DNA of 64,000 bases from Prevotella sp. (GCA_017471245.1 JAFUVB010000084.1:1-64000); one strand, 5' to 3'; counted from the first letter of the stretch, positions 18,801-27,805 are shown. The notes: generated by a model not told the origin, from the sequence alone. A program made the numbers and translations.

Positions 18801-18901
18801 CACGTGGAGGTATGGGACCGCGAGGCGGTGGCGGCGGAAACCGAGGCGGAGGCATGCGTGGAGGCGGTGGCTTCGGCGGCGGTTTCGGAGGGGGAAGATA
18901 A
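15893..18901 (+). CDS. TonB-receptor-like outer-membrane beta-barrel protein, first of a tandem pair
   Basis: 1002 aa. Signal peptide about 1-20 (LLLISMSVNAQ); carboxypeptidase-regulatory-like domain about 22-105 (RRITGTIIDNDTKEAVMQV); plug-like region about 110-230 (PEGSVIEELVKKLPGA, ITGIDDGDESTVLDFG); then a barrel of the OMP_b-brl_3 type. A Gly-rich insert (GFPGGGGGGRFGGGG) follows the plug and a Gly/Arg-rich tail ends the protein, after the last barrel strand. No SusD partner is next to it, so a classical glycan-uptake pair is not supported; the cargo is unknown. The next gene is a close paralogue. Confidence 0.9.
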   Translation: MRKTNLLILFLLLISMSVNAQDRRITGTIIDNDTKEAVMQVTIQLLKTDSSFVSGTLSNEQGTFSIAAPSDGSFILKITSVGYKTIHKNVEIKQEKDVALGKIAFNPDAIMLKETTVTAQAAKVVVVEDTFIYNAAAYRVPEGSVIEELVKKLPGADVDENGTITINGKTVKKVKVDGKEFMTGDTKIAMKNLPTAIVEKVKAYDEKSDLARITGIDDGDESTVLDFGLKPGMHKGVFANADLGVGTKHRYSEKVMGSYMNSKARLMGFGSANNVNDRGFPGGGGGGRFGGGGRGGLTAAKMIGINFNYEEKDKLNVDGSLAWNHSDSDSKSETSAENFVSTVGSFSNSLSQSFSRSNNIDLRLKVEWRPDKLTNIIFNPNINYSTGDGRSVSSSASYNQDPYLYVTDPLNDEDIATLAAENLMVNSRSNQSVSNNDRLGVGSSLQLNRKLNDKGRNLTLKASINYDNNGSKSLSESNVHLFQVKNIAGNDSTYLTNRYNLTPSKSWSYVLQSTYSEPIFKNVFLQFNYQFNYRYNKSDRSTYDFSLYDYRMLDSFHGKYGGWDEYFLSLGYPLDYYREEDLSRFSEYSNYVHELNTTLRVVREKYQLTAGFMVQPQKSHYVQHYQGVNTDTVRTVVNFTPTMTLRYRFSKQSRLQLDYRGRTSHPSIEQLLDITDDSDPLNISMGNPGLKSAFTSNMRMSYNNYFQKHQQSISVNAGYSNTRNSISNMVTYNEATGGRTTRPENINGNWNGNIDLTFSSAIDTAGIWNMSSSTSLNYNNRVGYLYQNDLHKSVKNITRTTAWRERLQLSYRKDWFEITADGTLNYSHTRNLLQSQNNLDTWQFSYGASMNIFAPWGMSLSTDMHEQSRRGYSDATMNTNELIWNAQLSQSFLKGKPLTVTLQFYDLLHQQSNFSRTINEMRRSDTQYNAITSYAMLHVIYRFNAFGGKEGRRAMRGLPRGFDDSFRDRSRGGMGPRGGGGGNRGGGMRGGGGFGGGFGGGR

Positions 18902-18940
18902 GAAACGGGGGGCTACGGCTTCCCGTTTTCTTTTGGTTCT
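18902..18940 (+). terminator. terminator after the first barrel gene
   Basis: AAACGGG pairs with CCCGTTT, followed by TCTTTT, directly after the stop codon. It should reduce read-through into the paralogue. Confidence 0.6.
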
Positions 18941-19051
18941 TTTGCAATTATTTTTTTCTTTTAAGTTAGTTTTTTCTTAAACGATAGCCGCAGGCATGCG
19001 TCAAAAGGTACGAACAATCGCATATTTCGATAGAAAAAACAATAATTATAT

Positions 19052-22021
19052 ATGAAAAAAACATTTTTGCTGACATTGGTACTGATGCTCGCATCAGCCT
19101 ACTCTTTCGCCCAAAACCGGAGAATCTCTGGTGTATTAACAGACAAAGACACAAAGGAAGCCGTGATGCAAGTCACCGTGCAATTGCTGAAAACCGACAG
19201 TTCTTTTGTATCGGGAACGCTTTCTAACGAAGACGGAGCATTCTCACTGACGGCTCCCGCCAACGGAAAATACTTGCTGAAGCTGACCAGCGTGGGATAT
19301 AAGACACTGGTGAAAGATATCAGCATCTCCGGCGGAAAGGATGTAAACCTGGGGAACATCACATTTGCCAGCGACGCCATCATGCTGAAAGGCACTGAGG
19401 TGACAGCTCAGGCATCAAAGGTTACAGTGAAGAAAGACACCTTTATATATAATGCAGCCGCCTACCGCACACCCGAAGGCTCTGTCATAGAGGAACTGGT
19501 GAAGAAGCTGCCCGGCGCTCAGGTTGACGACGACGGCAAGATTACCATCAACGGCAAGGAGGTGAAGAAGATTCTCGTGGACGGAAAAGAGTTCATGACA
19601 GGCGACACTGAGACCGCATTGAAGAACCTGCCCACGTCGATCATCAACAATATCAAGGCATACGACCAGCAGAGCGACCTGTCGCGCATCACTGGCATAG
19701 ATGACGGAAACGAGGAAACCGTGCTCGACTTCGGCATCAAACCGGGAATGAACAAGGGACTGATGTCAAACGACGACATAGGTATAGGAACGAAAAACCG
19801 ATATGCAGAGCGCGTGATGCTCGGCTATTTCAACGACAAATACAGCCTCATGGGCATGGGCAATGCCAACAATACCGGCGATATGGGATTCCCCGGCGGC
19901 GGTGGAGGCGGCCGATGGGGTGCCAACAACGGACTGAGTGCCAGGAAGATGCTTGGCTTGAACTTCAACTACGACGACAAGAAAAAGCTGCAATTGGATG
20001 CCAGCGTGCGCTGGAACCACCGCGACGGCGACGTGTATTCCATCCAGTCGGTGCAGAATTTTGCCGGAAGCACCACATCCTATTCAAACAGCCTGAACCA
20101 GAACTATACGCGCACCAACAGCTGGGACGGCCGTATGCGACTGGAATGGAAGCCTGACAGCATGACGAACATCATGTTCCGACCGAGCCTGAGATACTCC
20201 ACGAATGACGGAAACCGCTACTCTTCGTCGGCAATGTTCAACCAAGATCCCTATGAATACGTCACTGACCCGCTGGCAAAAATATCCATCGAGCAGCTGG
20301 CAGCCGACGAAATAGCCGTGAACACCCGCAACAACGGATCGGTTTCCTATAGTGACAACCTCAACGGAAGTGCCATGCTGCAACTGAACCGCAAGCTGAA
20401 CAACAAGGGAAGAAACGTTACGCTGCGAGGAGACTTCAGCTATGGCGATGCCGACAGCAAGACCATATCCACTTCGGATGTGGTGCTCTACCAGATCAAG
20501 ACAGCTCTCGGCAACGACTCCACCTATTACACCAACCGATACAACCTCACGCCCACCAAGAACTGGAGCTATGCCGTGCAGACAACCTACAGCGAGCCCA
20601 TCTTCGACCGCACTTACCTGCAGTTCAGCTATCAGTTCAAATACAATTACAACAGGAGCGACCGCTCCACCTACGACTTCAGCAACCTCCCAACGAATAT
20701 CTTCAACGGCGTGACGCAGGAGTATCGCGGATGGGATCCGTATCTCTCAAGGGTGAGCGGACCGCTCGACAACTACTTGGACAGCAACCTGAGCCGCTTC
20801 TCTGAATACAAGAACTTCATCCACGAGGCAAACGTGATGCTCCGTTTCATACGCGAGAAGTATAAACTGAATGCCGGCGTGATGGTGCAACCGCAGTCGT
20901 CGAACTTCAAACAAGACTATCAAGGAATCCATACCGACACCACGCGCCACGTGATAAACATCACACCGACCCTGGATCTGCGCTATACGCCTAACGACCT
21001 AACCGAACTGCGCGCCACATATCGCGGATCCACAGCACAGCCGTCAATGAGCGACCTGCTCGATATCACCGACAACAGCGACCCATTGAACATCACCATG
21101 GGTAATCCGGGACTGAAACCGTCGTTCAATAACAGTCTCCGCATCCACTACAACACATTCATTCAGAGTCACCAGCGTGCCATCATGGCATTCGGAAACT
21201 ATTCGAATACAAGGAATTCGATATCAAACATGGTGACCTACGACCCCGTTACCGGCGGACGTACCACACGCCCGGAGAACATCAACGGCAACTGGGACGC
21301 CAGACTGGGTGTGGTGTTCAACACAGCAATCGACAGTGCAGGCGTGTGGAACGTGAACACTTTCACGATGGTGGGCTATAACAACTACGTGAGCTACCTC
21401 TATCAGGCTGCCAAACAGCTATCTGAAAAGAACACCACACGCACCACCGACGTGATGGAACGCCTGCAGGCAAGCTACAGAAAAGACTGGTTGGAGGTGA
21501 CGCTCGACGGTTCCGTGAACTATATGCACACGCGCAACCTGCTGCAAAGCCAGAGCAACCTTGACACCTGGCGGTTCTCATACGGTGGAAGCGTAAACAT
21601 TTTTGCTCCTTGGGGCACAAGCCTTTCAACCGACCTGCACAATCAGAGTCGCCGAGGCTATAGCGACAACTCCATGAACACCAACGAACTGGTATGGAAT
21701 GCACAGCTGTCGCAGACTTTCCTGAAGGATAAATCACTCACCATCTCACTGCAATTCTACGACATACTGCACAATCTGAGCAACTATTCGCGCCAAGTGA
21801 ACGCCATGCAGTTCAGCGACACGCAGTATAACAATATCAACAGCTATGCCATGCTGCACGCCATCTACCGCTTTAATGCCTTTGGCGGTAAGGAAGGAAG
21901 GAACATGATGCGCGGTCCCGGCGGCGACCGCCCAGGCGGATTCGGTAACCGGCCGGGTGGTTTCGGTGGCAATCGCGGTGGCTTTGGCGGCCGTCCCGGA
22001 GGATTCGGCGGCAGACGTTGA
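19052..22021 (+). CDS. TonB-receptor-like outer-membrane beta-barrel protein, second of a tandem pair
   Basis: 989 aa, with the same order as its upstream paralogue: signal peptide (ASAYSFAQ), carboxypeptidase-regulatory-like domain (RRISGVLTDKDTKEAVMQV), plug (PEGSVIEELVKKLPGAQV, ITGIDDGNEETVLDFG), Gly-rich insert (GFPGGGGGGRWG) and barrel. The tail differs: it is a Gly/Phe/Arg/Pro repeat (GGFGNRPGGFGGNRGGFGG). Long stretches are nearly identical to the first copy (for example SNMVTY, GGRTTRPENINGNW), so the pair arose by tandem duplication. Function inferred only at family level. Confidence 0.9.
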   Translation: MKKTFLLTLVLMLASAYSFAQNRRISGVLTDKDTKEAVMQVTVQLLKTDSSFVSGTLSNEDGAFSLTAPANGKYLLKLTSVGYKTLVKDISISGGKDVNLGNITFASDAIMLKGTEVTAQASKVTVKKDTFIYNAAAYRTPEGSVIEELVKKLPGAQVDDDGKITINGKEVKKILVDGKEFMTGDTETALKNLPTSIINNIKAYDQQSDLSRITGIDDGNEETVLDFGIKPGMNKGLMSNDDIGIGTKNRYAERVMLGYFNDKYSLMGMGNANNTGDMGFPGGGGGGRWGANNGLSARKMLGLNFNYDDKKKLQLDASVRWNHRDGDVYSIQSVQNFAGSTTSYSNSLNQNYTRTNSWDGRMRLEWKPDSMTNIMFRPSLRYSTNDGNRYSSSAMFNQDPYEYVTDPLAKISIEQLAADEIAVNTRNNGSVSYSDNLNGSAMLQLNRKLNNKGRNVTLRGDFSYGDADSKTISTSDVVLYQIKTALGNDSTYYTNRYNLTPTKNWSYAVQTTYSEPIFDRTYLQFSYQFKYNYNRSDRSTYDFSNLPTNIFNGVTQEYRGWDPYLSRVSGPLDNYLDSNLSRFSEYKNFIHEANVMLRFIREKYKLNAGVMVQPQSSNFKQDYQGIHTDTTRHVINITPTLDLRYTPNDLTELRATYRGSTAQPSMSDLLDITDNSDPLNITMGNPGLKPSFNNSLRIHYNTFIQSHQRAIMAFGNYSNTRNSISNMVTYDPVTGGRTTRPENINGNWDARLGVVFNTAIDSAGVWNVNTFTMVGYNNYVSYLYQAAKQLSEKNTTRTTDVMERLQASYRKDWLEVTLDGSVNYMHTRNLLQSQSNLDTWRFSYGGSVNIFAPWGTSLSTDLHNQSRRGYSDNSMNTNELVWNAQLSQTFLKDKSLTISLQFYDILHNLSNYSRQVNAMQFSDTQYNNINSYAMLHAIYRFNAFGGKEGRNMMRGPGGDRPGGFGNRPGGFGGNRGGFGGRPGGFGGRR

Positions 22022-22082
22022 GAGTAAGAAAAAGAAGTATCAACAACAAACTAACCATATAGAGAAACTGATCTTTATGTTG

Positions 22083-22125
22083 AAAGCAGGCTGTCTTCAC
22101 AGGAACGACGGCCTGCTTTGTTGTT
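22083..22125 (+). terminator. terminator after the second barrel gene
   Basis: AAAGCAGGC pairs with GCCTGCTTT (9 bp), followed by GTTGTT, about 60 bp past the stop. Confidence 0.65.
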
Positions 22126-22159
22126 ATCGGCATGCAAATGCGCTGTTATCGGCATGTAA

Positions 22160-22292
22160 AAGCATAGGTTTTGGTGCCGAAAAGCATAGGTTTTGGTGCT
22201 TAATACCTATGTTTTTGAGGGATGAAAGCATAGTTTTTTGAGGATAGGAATATAGGTTTTCGAGGATGAAAGAATAGGTTTTTCAAGGAGTA
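22160..22292. repeat. array of AAAAGCATAGGTTTT-like units, about 22-bp spacing (copy A2)
   Basis: Six units at 20-24 bp spacing, the first two being AAAAGCATAGGTTTTGGTGC. It sits between the terminator of the second barrel gene and giant palindrome B2. Confidence 0.85.
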
Positions 22293-22359
22293 TGTCAAAA
22301 CGTTGAATGCCGAAGAGCATGCTTGATGAAGAAAGAAGAAGGGGATTGATTGTAAACAA

Positions 22360-22758
22360 ATTTCACTCCTTCCCTGCTTAAAAAATGTATTTTTGGCGCA
22401 CCTACGATTAACATGCTGATAATTAAGTACTTAAACGAATTTATCCGCCACCCGCTGGCGCACCCGCTGCGTCACCTGCTGCGTAAGTTTCTGACCAGAT
22501 TTTGTAAAGTTTTCTACATAATCACTGTCCCGGATGCACCGCATCGCAGCCTGCTTGAATTGTTCTCAAGGAGTCAATGATAGAATTACGAGTTTTTCCT
22601 TACAATATCTGGGCAGAAAATTACACAGCAGGTGACGCAGCGGGTGCGCCAGCGGGTGGCGGATAAATTCGCTTAAACACCTCATTATCTGCATGTTAAG
22701 CGCAGGTGCACTAAAATTCTGTTTTTTACGTAGGGAGGAGGTAAATAATTTCAACAAC
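22360..22758. repeat. giant intergenic palindrome, copy B2
   Basis: Arms of about 125-135 bp: the left (about 22360-22488) contains GCGCACC, ATTAACATGCTGATAAT, CGAATTTATCCGCCACC and CCGCTGCGTCACCTGCTG. The right (about 22622-22758) is its close reverse complement. The spacer of about 130 bp is not a heptamer array, unlike B1 and B3. It lies between convergent genes. Confidence 0.88.
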
Positions 22759-22830
22759 GATTCCAGTATTTATTTCATTCCTTGACGTTGCCTGCATCAT
22801 TACATCATAGCTCTTTCTATGACAAATTTG

Positions 22831-22919
22831 CGGCGCTCAAGGATTCCACTCGCGGGCTAAAATCTCGGCTTCGCGGTGCTCAAAGGCCCCACTCGCGGGC
22901 TATAATCTCGGCTTCGCGG
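22831..22919. repeat. 43-bp tandem duplication across the 3' end of menE
   Basis: Copies at 22831-22876 and 22874-22919 share the sense codons for EI(I/L)AREW and the stop context, with a few differences. The menE stop at 22880 is in the inner copy; the outer copy is non-coding. Confidence 0.85.
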
Positions 22920-23872
22920 CGCGCGGGCTTGCCTGTTTGGGTCATCGGCAGACGCCCCACGGCTATGAAGCAGCGCGGTTGCCAGTATTTGGGAAGCACA
23001 TGCCTGCATACGTTATTCACCGGTTGCCCTCCTTCTTTCGGCACATAGAGCATCGCAATCGCCTCTCCGAACTTCTCGTCTTTCCGCTTCGTGATCATGA
23101 AAGGAACCGTAAGATGAGGCTTCAGCAGCCGTTCCACCTCCTCGATCTGTATCTTGATGCCCCCTGAACACACCACATTGTCTTTCCTTCCGATGATCCG
23201 GAATGACCGCCCATCGGCTCCTATCTCGGCTATATCGTTGGTTGTCAGCACGCTTTCGCACACCATCGGTGCATCAATCATCAGGCATCCGTCATCGTTG
23301 AGCGAGATATTCACCTGCTCGAAGGGAGTATACCACGTGCTGGCATCAGGTCCGCTCAGCCTTCTCAGTGCGATGTGCGAGAGCGTTTCCGTCATTCCGT
23401 ATGTGCTCCACACGGCATTCGGGAAATCGCTCAGCTGCTTTTCCAAATCATGATCGATGGCACCGCCGCCGATAATCAGGTTTTTGATGCGCATCAGCTT
23501 TTCACGCTCCGCTGGAATCTGCAGGGAATTGAACACCTGCATGGGAACCATGGCGGCAAAATCGATGTCGCGGTTGACCGAAGCGAGCGGATGACCGTCG
23601 GGAGGTATGCTCACTAACTGCATTCCGCGCTCCAACGCCCTCACCACCATCATCTTTCCGGCGATGAAATCTAACGGCATGCAGAGCAATGCCACATCGC
23701 CCGGCTTCAATCCGAGGAAGTCGCACGTGATGCGGGCTGATGCAAGCATGCGCCGTTTCTCGATATGCATCGGCTTGGGCTTACCTGTTGAGCCGCTGGT
23801 ATGAACGAGCACGCAGTCATCCTCGCTGTTCCACTCCGTGAGAAACGCCTCAAGCGTCATCTTCTGTCCCAT
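22880..23872 (-). CDS. menE: o-succinylbenzoate-CoA ligase-like AMP-binding enzyme
   Basis: 330 aa, short for an acyl-CoA ligase but near what is usual in Bacteroidetes MenE. It activates o-succinylbenzoate with ATP and CoA. Motifs: VHTSGSTGKPKPMHI (P-loop-like, about residue 22), WSTYGMTETLSHIALR, and the hinge GRKDNVVCSGGIKIQIEEVE before a C-terminal domain. Identity rests on these motifs plus position after menB-menC. The end of the gene is partly duplicated downstream. Confidence 0.88.
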   Translation of the reverse strand: MGQKMTLEAFLTEWNSEDDCVLVHTSGSTGKPKPMHIEKRRMLASARITCDFLGLKPGDVALLCMPLDFIAGKMMVVRALERGMQLVSIPPDGHPLASVNRDIDFAAMVPMQVFNSLQIPAEREKLMRIKNLIIGGGAIDHDLEKQLSDFPNAVWSTYGMTETLSHIALRRLSGPDASTWYTPFEQVNISLNDDGCLMIDAPMVCESVLTTNDIAEIGADGRSFRIIGRKDNVVCSGGIKIQIEEVERLLKPHLTVPFMITKRKDEKFGEAIAMLYVPKEGGQPVNNVCRHVLPKYWQPRCFIAVGRLPMTQTGKPARREAEIIAREWGL

Positions 23873-23909
23873 CTCTTTCTATGCAGTAAAAGAATAAATA
23901 AAAAGCGAT

Positions 23910-25007
23910 TCAGCCACTTGTGGCAGACTGTCTCTTATACCACAGCATGTCGCCCCTGATTTCGAGAGGCATGGAGATATTGTCGGTGAAGAGCTGACCT
24001 GTGCCGAGACCTTGCGGAAGGGCGATATGACTGCCGTAGATGGCAGCCGTGAAATGGGCAATGGCATTCAACCCCACATTGCTTTCCAATGCACTTGTTA
24101 TCCATGAGCCTATTCCCCGCTCGCGAGCCATGCCGATCCACTCAGCAGAACCTGCCATGCCGCCGTGGAGTGATGGCTTTAAAATAATGTACGCAGGCGC
24201 GATGGTGTCGAGCAAATCCTGCTTTTGGTCGGGGCTGTTCACTCCTATCAACTCTTCGTCGAGGGCAATGGGGAGAGGGGAATGCCTGCACAGATGCGCC
24301 ATTTCCTGCCATTGATGCTGGCGGATGGGCTGCTCTATGGAGTGGATGTCGTATCTTGCCAACTGCTCCAACCGCCGCATGGCAACGTCGGGAGTGAATG
24401 CGCCGTTTGCATCAACGCGTAATTCAATCTGCTCTTTGGTAAAACTGCCGCGGATATGCCTGATCAGATCCAGTTCTTGATCAAAGTCGATGGCACCAAT
24501 TTTCAGCTTCACGCAGCGGAATCCGGCATTCATCTTCTCTTCAATGCGTGCCAGCATCTCGTCGAAAGAACCCATCCATACGAGTCCGTTGATGGGTATG
24601 CCTTCCTCGCCCCGTGCGAAAGCCGTGTCGAAAAGAGCCGTGCCGCCCCGCTCCAAATGGCATAACGCCGTCTCGATGCCGAACTGCATCGACGGGAAAG
24701 GGCGGAAAGCAGCTTGCAGGAGAGAATCTTTGCCGAAAGCCGACTGCCTGACGGTGGCGGCAGACCACTGCCCGCGCGCGGCTTCAAGGCAGAGCATCTC
24801 GCACAATTCGCGCAGCTGGAAGGCATAGTCGGGGATATCGTCGCACGAAAGGTTAGGCAGCGGGGCGCATTCGCCTATGCCCTGCCTTCCCATATCGTCG
24901 GTCAGGGTGACAAACCAGGAGCGGCGCGTGGTGTAGATGCCACGCGACGTGCCTGCCGGTTGCTTGAAATGGAGCAGTCGCTCGCTGATATCGTATGTGA
25001 GAACCAT
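23910..25007 (-). CDS. menC: o-succinylbenzoate synthase
   Basis: 365 aa from the ATG at 25007. Enolase superfamily: it dehydrates SHCHC to o-succinylbenzoate. The catalytic set is visible: CVKLKIG (KxK), RVDANGAF (Asp), SIEQPIR (Glu), IALDEEL (Asp), YIILKPSLHGG (Lys). The frame opens 9 codons earlier (25034), but the N-terminus I recall for Bacteroides MenC aligns best with the start at 25007 (before LLHFKQPAGTSRG). It follows menB by about 40 nt and precedes menE. Confidence 0.92.
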   Translation of the reverse strand: MVLTYDISERLLHFKQPAGTSRGIYTTRRSWFVTLTDDMGRQGIGECAPLPNLSCDDIPDYAFQLRELCEMLCLEAARGQWSAATVRQSAFGKDSLLQAAFRPFPSMQFGIETALCHLERGGTALFDTAFARGEEGIPINGLVWMGSFDEMLARIEEKMNAGFRCVKLKIGAIDFDQELDLIRHIRGSFTKEQIELRVDANGAFTPDVAMRRLEQLARYDIHSIEQPIRQHQWQEMAHLCRHSPLPIALDEELIGVNSPDQKQDLLDTIAPAYIILKPSLHGGMAGSAEWIGMARERGIGSWITSALESNVGLNAIAHFTAAIYGSHIALPQGLGTGQLFTDNISMPLEIRGDMLWYKRQSATSG

Positions 25008-25048
25008 TCTGAATGCGTTGGCACGGCTGCACATCGGCAGCCCGAAAG

Positions 25049-25906
25049 CTATGGAAGGATGGGATATTTGTCGAAGTCGGGCTTGCGCTTTTCCAAGAAC
25101 GCCTTGCCGCCCTCCTGCGCTTCGTCGAGGTAATAATAGAGCATGGTGGCATCGCCGGCGAGTTCCTGGATGCCCGCCTGTCCGTCGAGCTCGGCGTTAA
25201 GCCCAGCTTTTATCATGCGGAGGGCAAGCGGAGAACGTTCCATCATGACTTCTGCCCACTCCACGCACGTATCTTCCAATTGGCTCAGGGGCACCACCTT
25301 GTTCACCATACCCATCGCCTCGGCCTCGCGAGCCGTATATTGCCTGCAGAGGAACCATATCTCGCGCGCCTTCTTCTGCCCCACCATGCGGGCAAGATAG
25401 CTGCTTCCGAACCCCGCATCGAAACTTCCCACCTTCGGACCAGTCTGCCCGAAGACGGCATTATCTGAGGCAATGGTCAGGTCGCACACCACATGCAGCA
25501 CGTGACCTCCACCGATTGCATAGCCGTTAACCATGGCAATGACGGGCTTTGGCAGCCTTCTGATCTGCATCTGCACATCTAACACGTTGAGCCGAGGCAC
25601 TCCGTCCTCGCCCACATAGCCTCCCCTGCCCTTCACATGCATGTCGCCGCCGGAGCAGAAGGCATGTTTCACATCCTCAGCCTTCGTTCCTTCGGGAACG
25701 GGCGACATGGCTCCCGTGAGCAGAACTACGCGGATGTGGGGATTCTCACGGCAAATGCTCAGCGCCTGCGACATTTCCCACGTGGTGCGGGGCGTGAACG
25801 CGTTGCGATAGCGCGCGCGGTTGATGGTAATCTTTGCGATGTGGTTGTATTCCTCGAACAGTATTTCCTCGAAATTCCTGATCGTTTTCCATTCTCGTTG
25901 TGCCAT
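25049..25906 (-). CDS. menB: 1,4-dihydroxy-2-naphthoyl-CoA synthase
   Basis: 285 aa from the ATG at 25906 (MAQREW); the frame is open to 25933. Crotonase fold, closing the second ring of menaquinone. [11 protein letters not shown] and [20 protein letters not shown] form the oxyanion hole and CoA site, and the segment [20 protein letters not shown] is specific to MenB. First gene of the menBCE block, with its own promoter at 25972. Confidence 0.95.
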   Translation of the reverse strand: MAQREWKTIRNFEEILFEEYNHIAKITINRARYRNAFTPRTTWEMSQALSICRENPHIRVVLLTGAMSPVPEGTKAEDVKHAFCSGGDMHVKGRGGYVGEDGVPRLNVLDVQMQIRRLPKPVIAMVNGYAIGGGHVLHVVCDLTIASDNAVFGQTGPKVGSFDAGFGSSYLARMVGQKKAREIWFLCRQYTAREAEAMGMVNKVVPLSQLEDTCVEWAEVMMERSPLALRMIKAGLNAELDGQAGIQELAGDATMLYYYLDEAQEGGKAFLEKRKPDFDKYPILP

Positions 25907-25971
25907 AATATGTTGCTTTTTAGTGTGTGTCATGAGGCCGGATGACAGGTAAGCCCATTGATGAATTCATG

Positions 25972-26002
25972 CAAAATTACGACTTTTCTTCTGATTTACC
26001 AA
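25972..26002 (-). promoter_or_regulatory. promoter of the menB-menC-menE block
   Basis: TAATTTTG (25979-25972) with an imperfect -33 (TTGG at 26002-25999, 19-nt spacer). It is divergent from the nucleoside-kinase promoter. Confidence 0.55.
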
Positions 26003-26053
26003 GAAAAAGGCATGAAAAGAGGCAGCCGATTCCCGTTTTTCGTTTTTTTTGCT

Positions 26054-26061
26054 TACCTTTG
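26054..26061 (+). promoter_or_regulatory. -7 box of the nucleoside-kinase-like gene
   Basis: TACCTTTG fits TAnnTTTG, 28 nt before the start codon. No -33 TTTG at the right distance. Confidence 0.55.
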
Positions 26062-26089
26062 CAGACATAACTAAAAACACCTTATCATC

Positions 26090-27769
26090 ATGCTCCAAAT
26101 ACGTTGCAAGAACAACAACATGACCAAGAGTTTCCCCGAGGGAGCCTCGCTGCTCGACGTTTACCAGGAATTTGCAGCCGACCTGAACATGCCGTTCCCC
26201 GTGGTTTCTGCAAAAGTGAACAACACCTCACAAGGTCTGAAATTCCGGCTCTTCCAGAATCGCGACGTGGAATTTATGGATGCGCGCGAGGGATCAGGCC
26301 ACCGCTCCTACGTGCGCTCACTTTGCTTCGTGCTCTACAAGGCAACTTCCGACATATTCTCTGGCAGCAAGCTGTTCATTGAGCACCCTTTGTCGAAGGG
26401 ATACTACTGCAATTTCAAGAAGAAAGATGGCTCACCGCTCACCGACGGCGACGTTGACAAGATACGCGAGCGCATGCAAGAAATCATTTCGCTTGATATG
26501 CCGTTCCGCAGAAACGAGTCAACCACCGAGGAAGCCATACGTATTTTCTCGGAACGAGGCTTCTCCGACAAGGTGAAACTGCTGAAGACGAGCGGCCAAA
26601 TATACAGCGACTACTACACACTGGGCGATACCGTTGACTATTACTACGGTCCGTTGGTGCCGTCGGCAGGTTATCTCACCGTGTGGGAGCTGGAACGCTA
26701 CCACGAAGGGCTGCTTTTGCGCGTTCCCGACCGCCAAAACCCGCTCAAACTGGCAGAAAAGGTTGACATGCCGCGCACTTTCGACGTGTTCGCAGAGAAG
26801 GTGCGGTGGGACATTATCATGCGTTTGTCGAATGCTGGAGATGTGAACGAGGCCATCCTGAGCGGCCATGCATCGGAGCTGATACAGGTGAGCGAGGCAC
26901 TGCAAGAGAAGAAAATCGTGCAGATAGCCGAAGAAATCGACCGCCGCTTCCACGCCAAGGAGAACCCGATACGCATGGTTTTGATCACAGGACCGTCGAG
27001 TTCGGGCAAGAGCACGCTGTGCAAGCGCCTCTCCATCCAACTTCTTGCCTGCGGACTGCGCCCGTATTCATTCTCAACAGATGACTATTTCGTGAACAGA
27101 GTGGACACGCCGAAGCTGCCAAACGGCGATTACGACTTCGATAACGTGAAAACCGTGGACAGCGACCTAATGGAAGACCACCTGATGAGGCTGATGAAGG
27201 GCGAGTGCGTGGAGGTTCCGGAATACAATTTCGTAACCGGCAAGCGCGAATACAACGGAAAAAAGCTCCAGCTTGCTGACGACTGCGTGCTCATCATCGA
27301 AGGTATCCACGCCCTGAACCCGCTGCTCACCGCCAAAATACCCGACTCGCTGAAGTTCAAAGTGTATGTCTCCGCCCTCACCAGCATCTCATTGGATGAC
27401 CACAACTGGGTTCCCACGCGCGACAACCGCCTTCTGCGCCGCATTATCCGCGATTACAACAAGGGAGCATTCACTGCCCAGCAGACAATAAGTCAGTGGA
27501 AGAACGTGTGCGCTGCCGAAGAGCAATGGATTTTCCCCTTCCAGGAGTCGGCCGACGTGATGTTCAACTCCGCATTGAATATCGAATTCGCCGTGCTGCG
27601 CACGCATACAGAGGTGATTTTGGCATCTGTGCCGAAGAATTGTCCTGAATATGCCGAGGCACACAGGCTGCTGAAGTTCATCCATTACTTCATTCCCGTG
27701 AGCGACAAAGAGATTCCGCCCACCAGCATCATGCGCGAATTCGTCGGCGGATCGAGCTTTAAGTATTAG
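26090..27769 (+). CDS. TGS-domain nucleoside kinase (uridine kinase/phosphoribulokinase family)
   Basis: 559 aa. The N-terminus (about 1-65) is a TGS-like domain, and about 70-220 resembles the threonyl-tRNA synthetase editing region (LFIEHPLSKGYYCNF). From about 290 a kinase domain follows with the P-loop ITGPSSSGKSTLCKRL, a DDYF motif and VLIIEGIHALNP. Proteins of this build in Bacteroidetes and Firmicutes are annotated as uridine kinase-like; substrate not certain. The gene lies inside the split menaquinone cluster on the opposite strand. Confidence 0.88.
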   Translation: MLQIRCKNNNMTKSFPEGASLLDVYQEFAADLNMPFPVVSAKVNNTSQGLKFRLFQNRDVEFMDAREGSGHRSYVRSLCFVLYKATSDIFSGSKLFIEHPLSKGYYCNFKKKDGSPLTDGDVDKIRERMQEIISLDMPFRRNESTTEEAIRIFSERGFSDKVKLLKTSGQIYSDYYTLGDTVDYYYGPLVPSAGYLTVWELERYHEGLLLRVPDRQNPLKLAEKVDMPRTFDVFAEKVRWDIIMRLSNAGDVNEAILSGHASELIQVSEALQEKKIVQIAEEIDRRFHAKENPIRMVLITGPSSSGKSTLCKRLSIQLLACGLRPYSFSTDDYFVNRVDTPKLPNGDYDFDNVKTVDSDLMEDHLMRLMKGECVEVPEYNFVTGKREYNGKKLQLADDCVLIIEGIHALNPLLTAKIPDSLKFKVYVSALTSISLDDHNWVPTRDNRLLRRIIRDYNKGAFTAQQTISQWKNVCAAEEQWIFPFQESADVMFNSALNIEFAVLRTHTEVILASVPKNCPEYAEAHRLLKFIHYFIPVSDKEIPPTSIMREFVGGSSFKY

Positions 27770-27775
27770 ATTTTT

Positions 27776-27805
27776 AAAGTTGAGCGGTTTCACCTGCTCA
27801 ACTTT
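27776..27805 (+). terminator. hairpin after the nucleoside-kinase gene
   Basis: AAAGTTGAGC pairs with GCTCAACTTT (10 bp, 10-nt loop) just past the stop. The T-run after it is short. Confidence 0.5.

Noticed and set aside
15893-22021. SusC/SusD-type glycan uptake pair
   Set aside because: Neither barrel gene has a SusD-like lipoprotein gene next to it, and the barrels are of the OMP_b-brl_3 type.
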